NCBI GenBank assembly: GCA_930367205.1
Contig: CAKNEZ010000019.1
Location: forward strand, 62,001 to 126,000
Origin: Acanthosoma haemorrhoidale
Taxonomy: Eukaryota > Arthropoda > Insecta > Hemiptera > Acanthosomatidae
Direction of reading: 5' to 3'
Length of the DNA: 64,000 nucleotides
Shown here: positions 44,231-56,955 of the stretch, piece after piece
Layout: each line of letters opens with the position of its first letter
Numbering within the stretch: position 1 is the stretch's first letter
Position numbers and translations under genes: made by a program
The notes under the pieces: generated by a model
Database searches by the model: none
What the model saw: the letters and a program-made list of their open reading frames with translations, nothing else
What the model was told of the DNA's origin: nothing

Positions 44231-45720
44231 TTTTTGGTGCGTTTTTTATGCGCTGGTTCATACGACTATTTCAGGTGCTAAAACATCAAACTGGTGGAAA
44301 TCAGTAAGGAAAATGTTTGATTAATGTATTATAATGTAATATGGGTATTCAAAATTCAAATTCAAATAAATTAATTTAAATATTTATTCTGGGGGCTCCT
44401 CCTCATTACTTCTCACAAAACGTTCTTCTATCTACAATATACAATATACAATTCTACAATTGATTATGAAATCAAACCCCTACCTTGTGACAGTTCTATA
44501 AACCGAAGGATTAAGTATGTATAATTATGGTTTAGATTTGAATTGGGTCACTGTCCAGTTTATCAGACCATATAAGCCCCCATGGTTTTCTTAAATAATA
44601 ATTAATATAGACTTCAGTTTAATATTATTTCTACTACCTCTCTGGTCTTTGAAAAATCACTTCAGTCAGTTTGGTGCATGTGGGTAGGATTTAGTTGCCA
44701 ATAGTGGTTATATTTAAACCACAATTGAGAAGACAGAGTATACCTGAAACTGGATAAAGGTTTACCTGCAGGTTTTGATGATTTCTTTGTTTTAAATTAG
44801 GCTCTTCAATTCTGAAGTTGTCTACCATGTATTCATTTCATATTTCATGTTTTACCATTAGTAGCAATACATATTTACTTATAATTTATTCCAGAGGTAA
44901 CAATTTCACATACAGAAAATAACCCGGGTTCGGATCTCGGGCGTATGTTTCTTCTCGTTCACCGATAAACATTAAAATTAAAATACTATATTACATCATA
45001 TGTATTATAATTATTAGCAATGCCCCATAATAAATAATCGTAATACTCACCGACAAGGCGAGAGGTGAATCTAGTTATTCAGGTTAGTGTGTAATCTGTC
45101 TCTAGGCCACTGGGATAGTTGTTGCACTCTACCTCCACATAAATTAATATATTGTAATATAATGTGCGTTGTAAATCGATCCACTTTGTTTATAATTACG
45201 TTTTATTATAATAGGCCGTTACAGCATTACCTCCAGCTGGAGAGGTTATGGTAATTACAGAGTCTTCAGCCTCTCTGAATATATTAATCTCATTTACTCC
45301 CTTACATCTAATATTATCTCGTAAATATTTTAGCAACATAAAACCAACTATTTGACTTGGCAAAATTACTACATTATTATGCATTTAATACTAAAACGGA
45401 ACTACTGACAGACTCCCGGGTCAGACTTACCCAGCAAACCATCCTGATTGGGCTGGTCAAGCTTGTCTGTTATTCTTTGCCAATCACTTCGTCCCTTTTA
45501 GCACCCAGGGATTTCTAAAAGCCACAACCGATGAGCACAATATTTTTGTCACTTACTTTCGCAGCGATGTTGAATAGCAAATCTATTTCTTATTCAAAAT
45601 TCCATTTTGCATGTATTCAAGGCTAAGCACCAACAGGGAGGGGGGAAGAACCACTAACTCTGGAGGGTGTGCTGCGGTTTCTGACAACCAAAAAGTCCAC
45701 CGTTCTCGTATTTCTGGGCC
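44231..45720. other. No recognised gene
   Basis: AT-rich. A tRNA B-box-like string (GGGTTCGGATCTC, 44928) stands alone without an A box. Confidence 0.4.
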
Positions 45721-45870
45721 CAGTTGAAATCCTGGAACACTTCCATAATAAACTCCCAAATCCAAAACTACCTCCTCCTTCGTTTAGCAGGAGTCCAGGA
45801 GCCTGGGACTTTGAACTTTTATCCTACCCTATCCAAAAATCCTCCTTATCCACATCAAACGTCATTGAAA
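45721..45870 (+). pseudogene. Possible LINE endonuclease C-terminal fragment
   Basis: The plus strand reads LPNPKLPPPSFSRSPGAWDF, resembling IHKLPPPSFIRGPVDWDHF at the same point of the endonuclease of the near-complete Jockey-like element at 48830-53285. Short and surrounded by unrelated frames. Confidence 0.35.
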
Positions 45871-45999
45871 TGCGTGGTTATGTCCACTCAACCTTTACCT
45901 CGAATGTATATAGTTATACCCTTCATGGGGGTAAGAGTACCCAGGTAAGTAAGGGAAATGGTGTCTGCTCATTAAAAGTTCTTATGGGAAAGCCAAGCA

Positions 46000-46790
46000 T
46001 CAGTTCCGGATACCGGTAGTTGGTAAGCAATGTGCAATGTCCGTTAGACTTAAGAAAAGACGTGCGTAAGCACAATAGTTGGCCGATGTAAGGGCGGGCG
46101 TCCACCATGGGTTACACCTTTTCCTGGGCTTCCTTCGCTGGAGAGTCGCTTCCGCAACATCCCTCATGGCCGCTGTGAGGGACGCTATCTTACTGTCAGG
46201 GCTATCCAAATGCAGGGGATCATCCCCTAGGATAGCCCAGTCGTCGTCCACTAGTCTTCCCTCCAGCTGGATCTGATAGGCGGACTACCTGACTCCCCGC
46301 GTGACATATCCTTGGGCGCCTGTTTCCTGTGCTGGCGCCCCGGTGACCACATCGAAGGAGATGGAGTTGTGGTCACTGCTGGTCTTGGCGGATACTCTCC
46401 AATTTTCAATACGTCCTGCGAGTGGGGTCGAGGACATGGTGACGTCTATCTAGCTGCTACCTTGCGCCCCCGTAAACGTCGGGGGTCCTCGCTCTTTGTT
46501 CATAGTTATCATCTGGTTAGCAGCTGCAAAGTTCACCACCACGACCCCCCTCCTTGTAGTATGTGTGGAACCCCACGCTGTGTGCCAGGCGTTGAAGTCT
46601 CCACCAATGAGGAACTCCCTGCGTCCTCTTTGCCTGGCACATTCCTCTAGCGTCCCGAGCAGCTCCGACGGGTCCAGGTCATTGGGGAGGTAGAGGGAGG
46701 ATACCACTAGTTTCCCCCCTCTCCACCCGATATAACAGGTCGCCAGGTCCCCCCGACAAAACTGGTCGAGGGACATGACGTAAGCACAAT
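46000..46790 (-). pseudogene. R1-like LINE endonuclease fragment
   Basis: One minus-strand frame carries VVSSLYLPNDLDPSEL, LIGGDFNAWHTAWGS, KTSSDHNSISFDVV (catalytic SDH) and RCNPWWTPALTSA, the order of an APE-type endonuclease ending in the linker to RT. Stops interrupt it near 46450 and 46290. Both ends are cut. It is a different family from the R1-like element at 505-3770. Confidence 0.8.
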
Positions 46791-46887
46791 AGCTACTTTT
46801 TTTCTCGTTAAAGTCTCATTGGATTCACCCCGTACATTTTATAACATAAAAAAAAACTATAAGGATGTACTACATCCGAACGATGTA

Positions 46888-47668
46888 AAGAGTCTTCCAA
46901 TAGGGACTTCCGAACTTTGACAGTTGATAGCGGCCATATTTATTTAGTCTGTTTAGCAAAATCACCATGGATAGATATAGCGTTCAACAACTCATGCCAA
47001 TGATAAAATTGTTTTAACAATATGTGTGTTCTGTTCGGGCAACGATTTGTGGTCGCCATAACCGTCCTACCGAGAGGACTATTCGCAGTGTGGTGGATAA
47101 ATTTGAGCCCACTGGTTCAGTAAACAATCAACAAACGCCCGTACGTCGACGAAACGCAACATCGCCGCTGTCCGTTTGGATTGTGCCAGAGAATCCGAGG
47201 CTGTCGATTTCGCGTTGCTCACAAGAACTCGGTCTTTCGCAGACCACAACTTGGTGAATTTTGCGTCGTGACTTGGGCCTGCACCCGTACAAAATTCAAC
47301 TTACCCAGGAGCTGAAGGTAAACGACCATAGACAACGACGTGTGGTCATCTCACGTGGAGGTGATGTGAACTGGCCACCGATATCGTGCGATTTGACCCC
47401 GTTAGACTTTTTCTTGTGGGGTTTTCTTAAGCCATAAATCACAGCGGTCCTCAAAGCCAACGGACCTTATAACCCATGCCATCGGAAAAGTGGGCATTTC
47501 GGATTCGCGCCACCCAGCGAAGCCGCGGTGGACATTTCCACGATGTTATATTCCATACATAATGGCATCAATAGGCCTTTCAAACGAATAAAAAATTTCG
47601 ATGATATCTCACACACACTTTGTTTTATTTAAATTTAAAGATAGAAAGCGCTTAATGAAAGACCCTCT
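46888..47668 (+). mobile_element. Mariner-type transposon relic with internal deletion
   Basis: Imperfect terminal inverted repeats AGAGTCTTCCAATAGG... (46888) and, inverted, AGAGGGTCTTTCATTAAG (47668) enclose about 780 bp. Inside, ERTIRSVVDKFEPTGSVNNQ and LSISRCSQELGLSQTTTW are the helix-turn-helix part of a transposase, and CDLTPLDFFLWGFL is its C-terminal catalytic region. The middle of the DDE domain is missing and stops are present. A remnant of a cut-and-paste transposon. Confidence 0.75.
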
Positions 47669-48829
47669 ATAACAAAATGGATGATGTAAAAAACGAAATA
47701 TGTACTTACTGAGCGAAGTGTATTCCGATTACTACTTCTTCGGTATAAGCAATGTTCCTCCAAGACGAGTTCAATGCCGGAGATGCAAAATCATGAATAA
47801 TGACAGATATTTGCCAAAAGTGGCCTGCAATTTGCCAGCCCGTGGCGCAGTAGAAGGTAGCTGGACTCCTGTGGACGTTCTGTCTCATTTAGCAGACAAC
47901 CTCCGTGAAAATTACACCGACTGCCCACAAATTAAAACCTCCAGCTCTTTCATTTGTGCTCCGTCTGTGTGGCAGCTAGAAAAACAATGAAAAAAGAAAA
48001 AAAAACATAGACTAATGAAGATGATGTCGGAGCAACTGCTTTACGGTTCATATTTCCGGTGAGATTTTTTTCAGTCATGTTTATTGTCTTGTGAAATAAA
48101 ATGTGAGCGTCTTAATGCCCTAGTTAATCAAGGATCAATGGCCTATTGTCATTTAATTTATACAGCAACATTTAGTTATGTCAATTGTATATTATTTATA
48201 AAGTAAAGATAAAATACTACATACATTTAAAATAAACCAAATGGCCGATTGGAAATCGCCGTTTCAAAAAGGGCTCATCAATTATAAATCTTGACAAAAA
48301 ATAATTTTTTGAAATCAACAAAAATGACATTTCTTTTTCACCCACAAACACCTTAAAAATTATTTTTTTATATATACCTTGGAATTAATTTTCACGTTAC
48401 GGGTACGTTCCCCAACGATGAAAACAAGACTATGAGCAGTGACAGAATGCTTAAAAGGTAGAAGGCTAGGACCGACTGTTTTAATATTCTTTACATAGAT
48501 CTAGTTATCTTTTATTAACTTAAAACGTACGCTCTTTAGCTTGGTGATTGCTTGAATGTACATTTAAAAGTTCATACCGACTGGATCATTTAAATTCTGC
48601 TCTCGCTCAAGTCACAGACAGACAGACAGACAGCTGTTTAAAAAAAAATCCTTCCATTCACGTTTAGAAAGATATGAGCTATAAAGTAAAAGATCGCTAT
48701 TAAAATTGATATGGCTATGGGCGCGGGAGCTTCATAAATTTAATTATTTCAAATCTATATATAAAAAATATATAAAATTTCTCAAAGAATGGTCAATAAA
48801 AATTCCCTTTAAATTCAGCTTTGGTAGTA
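47669..48829. other. No recognised gene
   Basis: A 96-codon ORF at 47700-47990 has no domain I can name. A short AGAC microsatellite lies near 48620. Confidence 0.4.
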
Positions 48830-49183
48830 TTTTTTTTTTTGAGAGAGAACAACAATTTATTAAGATAAAATTTCAATCTGCCTTTTATTAGGCAATGAGT
48901 AATTGAGATAAGTGTCATCATGCATACCATATTTACAGTTCATCATTCACTCGCTCATTCATACAATATTTACAAACAGCCCAGAGGCCCCCCAAGTCCA
49001 CATGGTTGTCACCTCCCTCACGTGCGAAGGAGGAAGCGGAGTCTTGGGGAGTCCCCCACGCCCCTACTTCAGCCACGTCACTGGATAAGAGCCAGCGGAG
49101 GCTGACCAAGAGCGTGAGGGCCACAGTCGCTCAGGACATGATTGGAGAAACTGGCCATTGCCAGGACTCCCACTGTCACTTAT
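48830..49183 (-). mobile_element. 3' UTR and poly(A) of the near-complete Jockey-like LINE
   Basis: T11 at 48830-48840 is the poly(A) tail. The minus strand has AATAAA near 48855 and 48890 and GC-rich 3' UTR up to the ORF2 stop at 49184. Confidence 0.8.
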
Positions 49184-50852
49184 TTATAGCAGGTCACGAG
49201 GCCACTGCCGTTTAAGTCTCCGAGGAGGATTATAGGGATGAGTGGTGCAGTGCAATGACTGTGCTAGGGAATTAGGGTGGTTTGATAGGTTACCATGGAA
49301 TTTAATGAACTTGGAAGGGATGAGTTCAAGAATATAGGGTATATTCAGATCATTGTGAAGGGTTTTGTTGCTGACGTAATAAGGGGCATTTACTATTGTT
49401 CTTAGGACTTTTGATTGAAAGGATTGGATGCGGTTGATGTTCGACTTTTTTGCTGTCCCCCATAGCTCTATTCCGTATGTCCAGATTGGCTTAAGTATAA
49501 CCTTGTAAATAAGTAGTTTGTTTTCTATTGAGAGGTGGGATGTCCTTCGAAGTAGTCTGTACAGTTGTCCAAAGTGTCTGTTTAGTTCTTGTCTTTTTAG
49601 TCTCGTGTGTGGGTTCCATGTCAGTCTTTTGTCGAGATGAAAGCCTAAATACCGTACTGTCTCAGACACAGGGAGAGGAATTGAATTTAAAAAGACTGGT
49701 GGACAGGACTTGCGGCAGAGGGTAAAGGTTATGTGGGAACACTTTCCTTCGTTAACTTTGATTCGCCATTGGTTGCACCAATACTCGATCTCGTCAAGGT
49801 GTTTTTGAAGGTTTTGGGATGCTATATCAAGGTGTGGATGGATTGACAGGACTGCAGTGTCGTCTGCGAATGTTGCCAAGAAGGTATTGGTAGTAGAGGG
49901 GACATCAGCAGTGTATAGATTATAGAGGATGGGACCCAGGACACTGCCCTGTGGAACTCCTGCTTTAATGGGATAGTAGTTAGAATATTCCAAACCACAG
50001 TGGACTTGGAAGAAACGGTTTGAAAGGTAGGATTCTAGGATTAGGAATAGGGTTTGCGGTAAATTTTCTTTGAGTTTGTAAAGCAAAACTGCGTGCCAGA
50101 CCCTGTCAAAAGCTTGAGCTATGTCCAGAAAGGCAGCAGTGCAATACTGTTTGGTTTCAAGTGCTGAGGATATGTGATCAACAACGTGAAGGCCTTGTTG
50201 AGCTGTGGAATGTCGTTGGCGGAAACCAAACTGGTAGGTAGGGTAAAGGTTTTTGGATTCAACAATTGGAAGTAGGCGTTTTAATAGGAGTTTTTCAAAA
50301 ATTTTTGAGAGGATAGGGAGTAGACTAATTGGACGGTAAGATGAGGCATAATTGGGTGGTTTGCCGGGGATGGTGAATAGGACAATAATGGAATGTTTCC
50401 ATGAGGATTCAAGGAGTAAGGAGATCATATCCTGGAGATTTTTGGTAAGGTAATTTTTTCAGAAGATATTTAACCTCAGAGGGGTTAACGGCTTTTGGTG
50501 GTAGTGAGAAAGGGATAGGGGAAGTGAGAAAATCTTCGACAGTTGGACGGTGATTATTGTTTTGAGGAGTAAGATGAGGAGTGAAAGTACGGCAAAGATG
50601 CAGTGCAAATTCCTCCGCCCTCTCGCCATCCGAAGCCACCCAGGACCCGTCATCACGACGGAGTGGGTGTGAAACAGGATGATATTTTAGGATTTTCTTA
50701 GTTACATTCCACAGGGAGTTGTCCCTGGTAGACAGGGAGGAGAGATAGGAATTGAAAGAATCGGAACAGAAGGATGCCAATTGCCGCTTTACAAGCCTGC
50801 AGTACTGATTGTATGAGCGACGATCAGCAGGATGTCGGGATCTTTGCCACAC
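49184..50852 (-). pseudogene. Jockey-like LINE ORF2, reverse transcriptase
   Basis: The main frame (50428-49184) has SSYRPISLLPILSKIFEKLL, motif A AAFLDIAQAFDRVWH, motif B AGVPQGSVLGPILYNLY, catalytic LATFADDTAVLSIH and thumb VRYLGFHLDKRLTWN, and ends near QWPRDLL. The upstream RT linker (50852-50409) lies in another frame with LPYQKSPGYDLLTP, so a one-base shift sits near 50430. Lengths are normal for Jockey ORF2. Several fragments of this family occur at 42252, 59581 and 60896 onward. Confidence 0.9.
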
Positions 50853-51783
50853 TGTTCTGGAGTGGCGTTTGGATTTGATTAGGTCTTTGAGATACTGAGG
50901 TAAAGGATTTTGATTGTGAATTTTTAGGTGACGATGCCTCCCAGGCCGACCTCTGGATCAGAGTAGTGAAGGAATGCACTTTATCCTCTAGGTCTTGGGA
51001 TGTTTTCAGAGGTACTTTGAGGTCTACAGAGTCTGTAAGAATCTGAAGGAAGTGGTCCCAGTCAACTGGGCCCCTAATAAATGAAGGAGGAGGCAGTTTG
51101 TGAATTGGATTTAGGGAAATGGTTAATAATAAGGGGCTATGGTTGGAGGAGAGGTCATCGAGGCGCTTGAGTGAATAGTTTAGTGTTCCTAAACTATTGC
51201 AGAAGAAAAAGTCAAGGAGATCTGGATTTCGGTTGGGGTCTGATGGCCAATAGGTAGCTGTGTCAGGAGAGATAGTGGAGCAATGTCTCCGTGTAAGTGC
51301 AGACAGCAAAGCACGTCCTCGTGTATTTGTGGATCTTGAGCCCCAGTGCTGGTGCTTTGCGTTAAAGTCCCCACCCACAAGGAAACGATGCCCGATGGAG
51401 TCTAGAAAGGAGATGGATTGGGAATCGGAAATGGATTTATTGGGAGGGCAGTATACTGGTGCTAGAGTAAGGGTAAAAGTGAGGGCGGTGATTGACACTG
51501 CAGTGGATTGAAGGAAATCATGTGCTACCATAGGAACTATGTGATGGGATATGGTGTTACGGACAATGACAGCGGTACCTGCATGAGCTCTTCCATCTGG
51601 GTGATCAGTTCGATAAGACTTGTACTGTCGAACGGTAAATGGTCGTTGACTTGTAAGTCTTGTTTCAGTAATAAGAGCTACATCGATGTTTTTGTCATGA
51701 AGTAATGATGTCAGTTCGTTAGTGTGGGTGCGAACACCATTCGCATTCCAAAGGAGAATGGATAAGTAGTAGGAAGGATCCAC
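50824..51783 (-). pseudogene. Jockey-like LINE ORF2, endonuclease
   Basis: The frame follows directly on the ORF1 TAA with GTG (VDPSYYLSILLWNANGVR) and no ATG in the expected place. Motifs: LITETRLTSQRPF (catalytic Glu), FLVGGDFNAKHQHWGS, RNPDLLDFFFCN and LSSNHSPLLLTI (usual SDH changed to SNH). The frame shifts near 50840 into the RT linker. This enzyme nicks the target to prime reverse transcription. Confidence 0.88.
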
Positions 51784-53109
51784 TTATGGATTTTGTTTAA
51801 CGGGGATAAGGTAGGAGACAAGATTTGTAAAAAGGGAAATAAGAGGGGTAATTAGGGTTCTGAACTCTGTAAGGAATGAAGTTAAGAGGCTGGTGAGATC
51901 TGAAGAGCTTGAAGGTGGCGGGATATGCGAAATGGGTGGTTGAGGATGGGATTGAGTTTGCTGGTCGCTGGGATGAACGGAGTGCTGGGGAAGAAGAACT
52001 TGCGGAGGAGGAGTAGGCAATGCCTGTGACTGCTCTATGTTCCGAACTGCTTCAGCAAAAGATACTGAAGGCCTCAAACTTCTGGCACTTCTTGGGCTAC
52101 CTGTGGCTGGCGTTTCTTCTTCTGGGCGACGACGTTGTTCGCTTCTGGACTTTAGAATTCTATAGGCCTCACAGCCTTTATAGTTTGCCGGGTGCCCTTG
52201 CTGACAGAGCACGCATACAGCAGGTGATTTTAGGGGCTTCTTGCACAATTCGCTTTTGTACTGCCCACTGCACTTTACACACCTGGTAGGGTGGTAGCAG
52301 TATGATTTGGTGTGCCCATATGCCTGACAATTATGGCATTGTACTATATCGCGTTTCGGGTAAGGCTTTTCGACCTGTACTCTTGTGTAATACAAGTGGG
52401 TGACCTCATAGATTTTTTCCACTCCAGGTGTTCGCTCTAGTTCCACAAAGAATAAGGGCAGTGGTATCTTGGTGAATGCATTATTTTCTTTTCTTTCCTC
52501 GCATAGCACATCGGTAATTTGGCGAACCTTGTATCCTAGGGTTAATAGCTCCTTCTCTATCTCGTCCGCTGGTGTAGTGGGATGCAGGTTTCTAAATCAC
52601 TACCTGCAGCGATCTTTCTTGCTTTAATTGGTATGTGTGAAAATCGGCCTTAGTTTCATCTAAGTATTTGATTATTGTTCGGTATGTCTCAGGAGTGTCC
52701 GGAGATACTTTTGTGTCCCGGGACCAATTGAGGCAAGTGTATTTTCCTGTACCTACAATTTTATTTAGTTAGGTGCATAGTAATTTAAAATTACTGATGT
52801 TTCGTATGAATATTGCTGGTGGCTTGGGCTGTGTGGGTGTTTGTGTAGAGTCCATGTCCTCTATTTCGATATTTGTCAACACCTCGTAGCTATTGGGCAT
52901 GAAAAACGGAGACTCATGAGTGGTTGTTGCTGTTTGTTTCGATGTGCTAGTGATGGTAGTGATGGTAGTCCCTCCATAGAGCTGCTGGGAGCTGAAGAGT
53001 TTTCAGGGGCTATGTTTCGGTTAGATCACCGCGGCTTACGTTTGACAGGCGACGGAGTGGGGGTAGGTCCCAACGACCTTGTTCGTTTTTTTTTATTGTC
53101 TGCTGACAT
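51784..53109 (-). pseudogene. Jockey-like LINE ORF1 with three CCHC knuckles
   Basis: An ATG at 53109 starts MSADNKKKRTRSLGPTPTPS, followed by several stops and shifts up to about 52510. From 52509 the frame is clean: a PRE_C2HC-like region (FFVELERTPGVEKIYEV) and knuckles CHNCQAYGHTKSYC, CVKCSGQYKSELC and CVLCQQGHPANYKGC. A Pro/Ser/Gln-rich end stops at TAA 51786-51784. This is the usual Gag-like RNA-binding ORF1 of Jockey elements, damaged in its first third. Confidence 0.85.
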
Positions 53110-53285
53110 TAACTGCTGATAGAAACGCATGTTTCATTCACGAGTCACGGGTCTTGGCTCTGAGCCACCAGAACGTAGCGGCTCAGAGATTATAATTGCA
53201 CGACGTTAGTGAACGATCCGAATGGCGCTATGACAAATGCTTCCCAAAATGGCCGACTTCACGATCCGATTTCACTTTCACTTTT
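53110..53285 (-). other. Probable 5' UTR of the Jockey-like LINE
   Basis: On the minus strand it includes AAAGTGAAATCGGATCGTGA and GAAGTCGGCCATTTTGGGAAG, upstream of ORF1. Jockey-type LINEs hold internal promoters here; none is proven. The boundary is approximate. Confidence 0.45.
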
Positions 53286-53898
53286 GTTCTACACAAATGT
53301 AATAAGCGATTTACTTAGGTCTTGAGGGCTCCCTCGTGACCAGCTCACGTAAGTTGCCTGGTAGAACAATTTTTTGGTTGTACTGTGGCCTAAAAATGGT
53401 AGAATAGAGTATTTGAAGGACGAGCGATGTTGAGAGGTGTTTCAGAAAGTAGCGCATGCGCAAAAACTTTTGGTAGTATTAAACTTTTTTTTGTTTGTTT
53501 TTCTTGCCAAAACTTTTTACTGTTTACGCTGCTCTCTTAAATTTAATCTCTTATTCGTATACATTTTAGTATTTCTGTTTAAACGCGAATTAACAGCCAC
53601 GAAGACAACATAAAAATATGCACACAGTTAATTACGAATAGGCCTAAAAACTAAAAAAAATCTTGGTAAAATGCGACTTTAAACACTATACCTTGTAAAG
53701 TATATAAGACAAGTTAAGTGTGGCGCTTGTGATAACAGAAGACATCTTGTATTCATTCAGACAGATATGACAACAAAAAAAACAACCGGTTTCCGTTTCT
53801 AGTTTCCTTTTTAATGCATTTCTCTGCTCCTTTGTAAGTCAGTAATCAGTGCTGTGTATGCATGAAGTGTTTCTTTATTAATTTTTATAAGTAATTGC
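53286..53898. other. No recognised feature
   Basis: AT-rich flank of the LINE with no ORF of note. Confidence 0.4.
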
Positions 53899-54600
53899 TT
53901 TTTTTTTTTTTTTTTTTTTTTAACGCCTGAATTTATTAACATTTTAACAATTTTACAAATTTCAATGTCTATTTACAATTTCTCCTCTTTCTACGATGCG
54001 CTGATGCATTTGAAGGAGGTTTGGTTACAATACAATTAAAGTTAAAACTACAATGCAATGTATAAATGCTAGGTGATGGGGCTCACCTTCTGTTTACAAT
54101 TTGGGAGAAAACTTACAAACTAAACCTATAACTAGAACCTAAGACTAAAGTGTTCCAGCCGCGACAGCATCCTGCCATCGATGGGGGAACGGAGCAGGCG
54201 TTATAGTGTTAAACACCGTGTTTGTCAGGTATTGCAGGGATGGGGTATCGAAAAATTTGATGAATTAATTCACCGTAGGCAAATCAAAAGATCTCGTGAA
54301 GCTCTGTTACTCCACTGTTCGAATGAAGTGTCTGACCACTTTCATCAGTATACCGTTTTGGAATTGTTGGAGTCGCCGAGCTGTCGTATACGTCAGATGA
54401 CGAAAAAGCGGTGCACCATACAGCTGAGATTGAGACGCAGTGATAGATTGGGGGAAGTCAATAAATGCGTAAGCCCGTAACACTTCGTGCGTATTTGTTC
54501 AACTTCCTCGTAAAATTGTAACTAAAATGTAGGTGTCTGTCCATCTTAATTCCCAGATATACTAGGTTGTTGGCTGGTAAATATGATCGGAATGATGGCC
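53899..54600 (-). mobile_element. 5'-truncated Jockey-like LINE 3' end
   Basis: T23 at 53899-53921 is the poly(A) tail. The minus strand has the 3' UTR hallmark AGGTGAGCCCCATCACCTAG and a decayed ORF2 tail with SLGYDSS-type thumb remnants near 54450-54560. Closely related copies are at 57905-58549 (plus) and 63461-64000 (minus). Confidence 0.8.
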
Positions 54601-54725
54601 TTTTTTTTTCCTTCATAGCCCTTTTAAATTCACAGATAATTATATATAATTATAGATCCTCACGCGAATCTATTTACAAATTATTTTTGTATTTCCTGTA
54701 GTGTCCATACATTATATACAGGAGT
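54601..54725 (-). mobile_element. Short LINE 3' terminus
   Basis: T9 followed by TAGCCC(T)TTTAAATTCACAGATAAT and TCTATTTACAAATTATTTTTG match the end of the copy at 35960-36090. Only about 120 bp remain, directly against the preceding LINE fragment. Confidence 0.65.
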
Positions 54726-55939
54726 GATCGCTGTGATTCTATTCTGTATTTATTTCTGTAACATTTGTCGGGCATGTACAAGTTAAACTGATCAAGACAG
54801 AAAAAGATCGACATTAAATCATTATAATTTATGACAACCAAACATCTATTTACAGCAGCTATAAACTTAATTGTATTTTTGAAAAACAAAAGTGAGGGAG
54901 CAGAAACAAGAATATAATAAGAAAATATTTCGAGAGATGTTCGAATTCTGGTCAGTGTCTCTGGGTCCATAAATTATTATTGTTCAATATTTTTTAAAAC
55001 TAACTCGGTGAAGGAAACCCGAGTTTTCAACAAATAGAAAAAAAACCAATGCGAAACCTGGTTGAACTGTAGCAAATAAGCGATTTACCAAATAGTATTT
55101 TTTGAAAAATTGGAAAATTATTGTTTTAAAATTAAAACGCTTCTGATCTGAATCTTTCTTTTAAATTAAAATATCTTGTTTCAGAGTGTGAATATATCTT
55201 TAAAATTCCGGATCGATTGAACCGAGTCAAAGACTATCGAAGACCGAACTGGGGAACATGTTTTAAAGTTTAGCCTTCCCGTTTGGGCTCGGTGGATATG
55301 AAGCCGCAAATGAAAAAGACATGCAAATAAATCAAGATGGAACTGTAAATTGCAAGTAGGGGTTCAGTGCCTCTCTCTCAATAACAGCCTCGTGTTGCCA
55401 TTTCCAAGAAGCTCTGTGCATTGCACAAACAGTTTATCTGTATTTAAACACCTACCAAGGACGGAGTTGATCCTCCGCTTCCTACGTTCCTACTGGGATA
55501 GTGTTGGAGGATGGCTCCAGGGTATAAATATCTTCAGGGACTTCTGCGGCGGAGGGTAACAGAGAAGGGACACGGAAGGCAATGGTTAGTTGTTTATTGC
55601 GCAGAGCAAGGACTCCAGGCTTCCTACAACCAGGCAATCATTTCTAGCTGGTTGTAAACGAAACAATCCCAGTTGTGGGTTGGGATCTTAGTAAATAACT
55701 AAACAAACCAGTGCTTTCCCACCAGTTTTATCCATTCATGAATAAAATGCTGTTAACGCTGAGATTATTTTTTTTTTTTTTTGGTGCCTTCGTTTGCAGA
55801 ACTGATTTTAGCTATTTTTGGGGCACTCAATTATAAATATAAATTTTTCAAATCAGTCCTTTTTTTAACGTAAAGTTCTACACGAAAGGTGCAGTTCTAA
55901 ATCACACAATTGGTTTCTGTACTCTTCTTCTCTCAAGGA
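54726..55939. other. No recognised gene
   Basis: AT-rich on the left. A 69-codon ORF at 55350-55559 shows no motif. GC content rises near 55440-55600. Confidence 0.4.
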
Positions 55940-56955
55940 GACAACCTTCTATACTGTCACAAAATTACCGAGAACACCTGGAAAATATGGGTCTTTTAGG
56001 CCATTTCGCAAATGATTTAAAGTCTATTTATTTACAACTCAAAGGAAGTTTGAAATGTGTCCTTCTACACAATGTTATTAAATATGGTTCAATACCAATT
56101 GCTCACTCAACGAAAATGAAAGAAGAATATCAACACCATAGATTTGGGTTTGGAGAAGATAAAGTATCATGTACATCAATGGGTCATTTGTGTGGAATTA
56201 AAAATGGTAAACATTCTCCTTGGACAGCAAAGTTTCCACACCAAATATCCTTACTTCTTGTGCCTCTGGGATAGCAGAGACAAAACACTAAACTTTGTTA
56301 GAAAAAAGTGGCCTAAGAGACAAAACATGGACCTTGGGGAAAAGAATGTCATTAATGACACCGTAATTAGAAAGAGAGAAAATCATCTTTTATCCAGTAC
56401 ATATAAAGCTGTGTCTTATGAAGCAGTTTGTAAAGGCTCTTGATAAGAACGGGCCATGCTTTGCATATCTAGAGGGGGGGGGGGTAGAAAGACCTCAGTT
56501 CAGTACGGAAAAAATGAAAGCAGGAATATTTGACGGCCCACAAATAAGACAGCTACATTAAGTATACTGTCATCGTAAATTCGATGAATGAGGCTAAGCG
56601 AAAAGACTGGACTTCATTTAATGCAGTTATTGGAAATTTTCTGGGCAAACGCTAACCGGTAAACTGTGTTGTACTAATGACAGTCTTAAATCCCTTGGGT
56701 GTAACATGAGTGTTAAGGTTCACATAGCCACTTAGACCATTTTACTGAAAATTTAGGAAACACCAGCGAGGGACAAGGTGAAAGATTTCACTAGGATATT
56801 AAAACTAAGGAGGCTCGCTACCAAAGAAGATGGGATACGCACATGATGGCAGATCACTGCTGGAGTTTAAAAAGGGACTGTTCCAAAACGCATTCAAGAT
56901 TTGTCACGGAAAAGAAGCTTCCGAAGTGTTTTGTATGATTGTATATTATACACTT
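55940..56955 (+). pseudogene. Decayed member of a repeated arthropod protein family
   Basis: Across shifting plus-strand frames the segments LKGSLKCVLLHN, VICVELKMVNILLGQQS, YFLCLWDSRDK, LGEKNVINDTV, FNAVIGNFLG, and finally EGQGERFH, stop, DIKTKEARYQRRWDTHMMAD, CWSLKRDC are in order. I recognise these from an uncharacterised protein present in many copies in arthropod genomes, probably mobile-element borne. At least five stops and two frameshifts make it nonfunctional. No catalytic function can be assigned. Confidence 0.65.

Noticed and set aside
44925..44945. tRNA or tRNA-derived SINE (GGGTTCGGATCTC)
   Set aside because: No A box at the proper distance and no cloverleaf.
47700..47990. 96-residue ORF with Cys pair
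   Set aside because: No recognisable fold; next to a mariner end; insufficient evidence.
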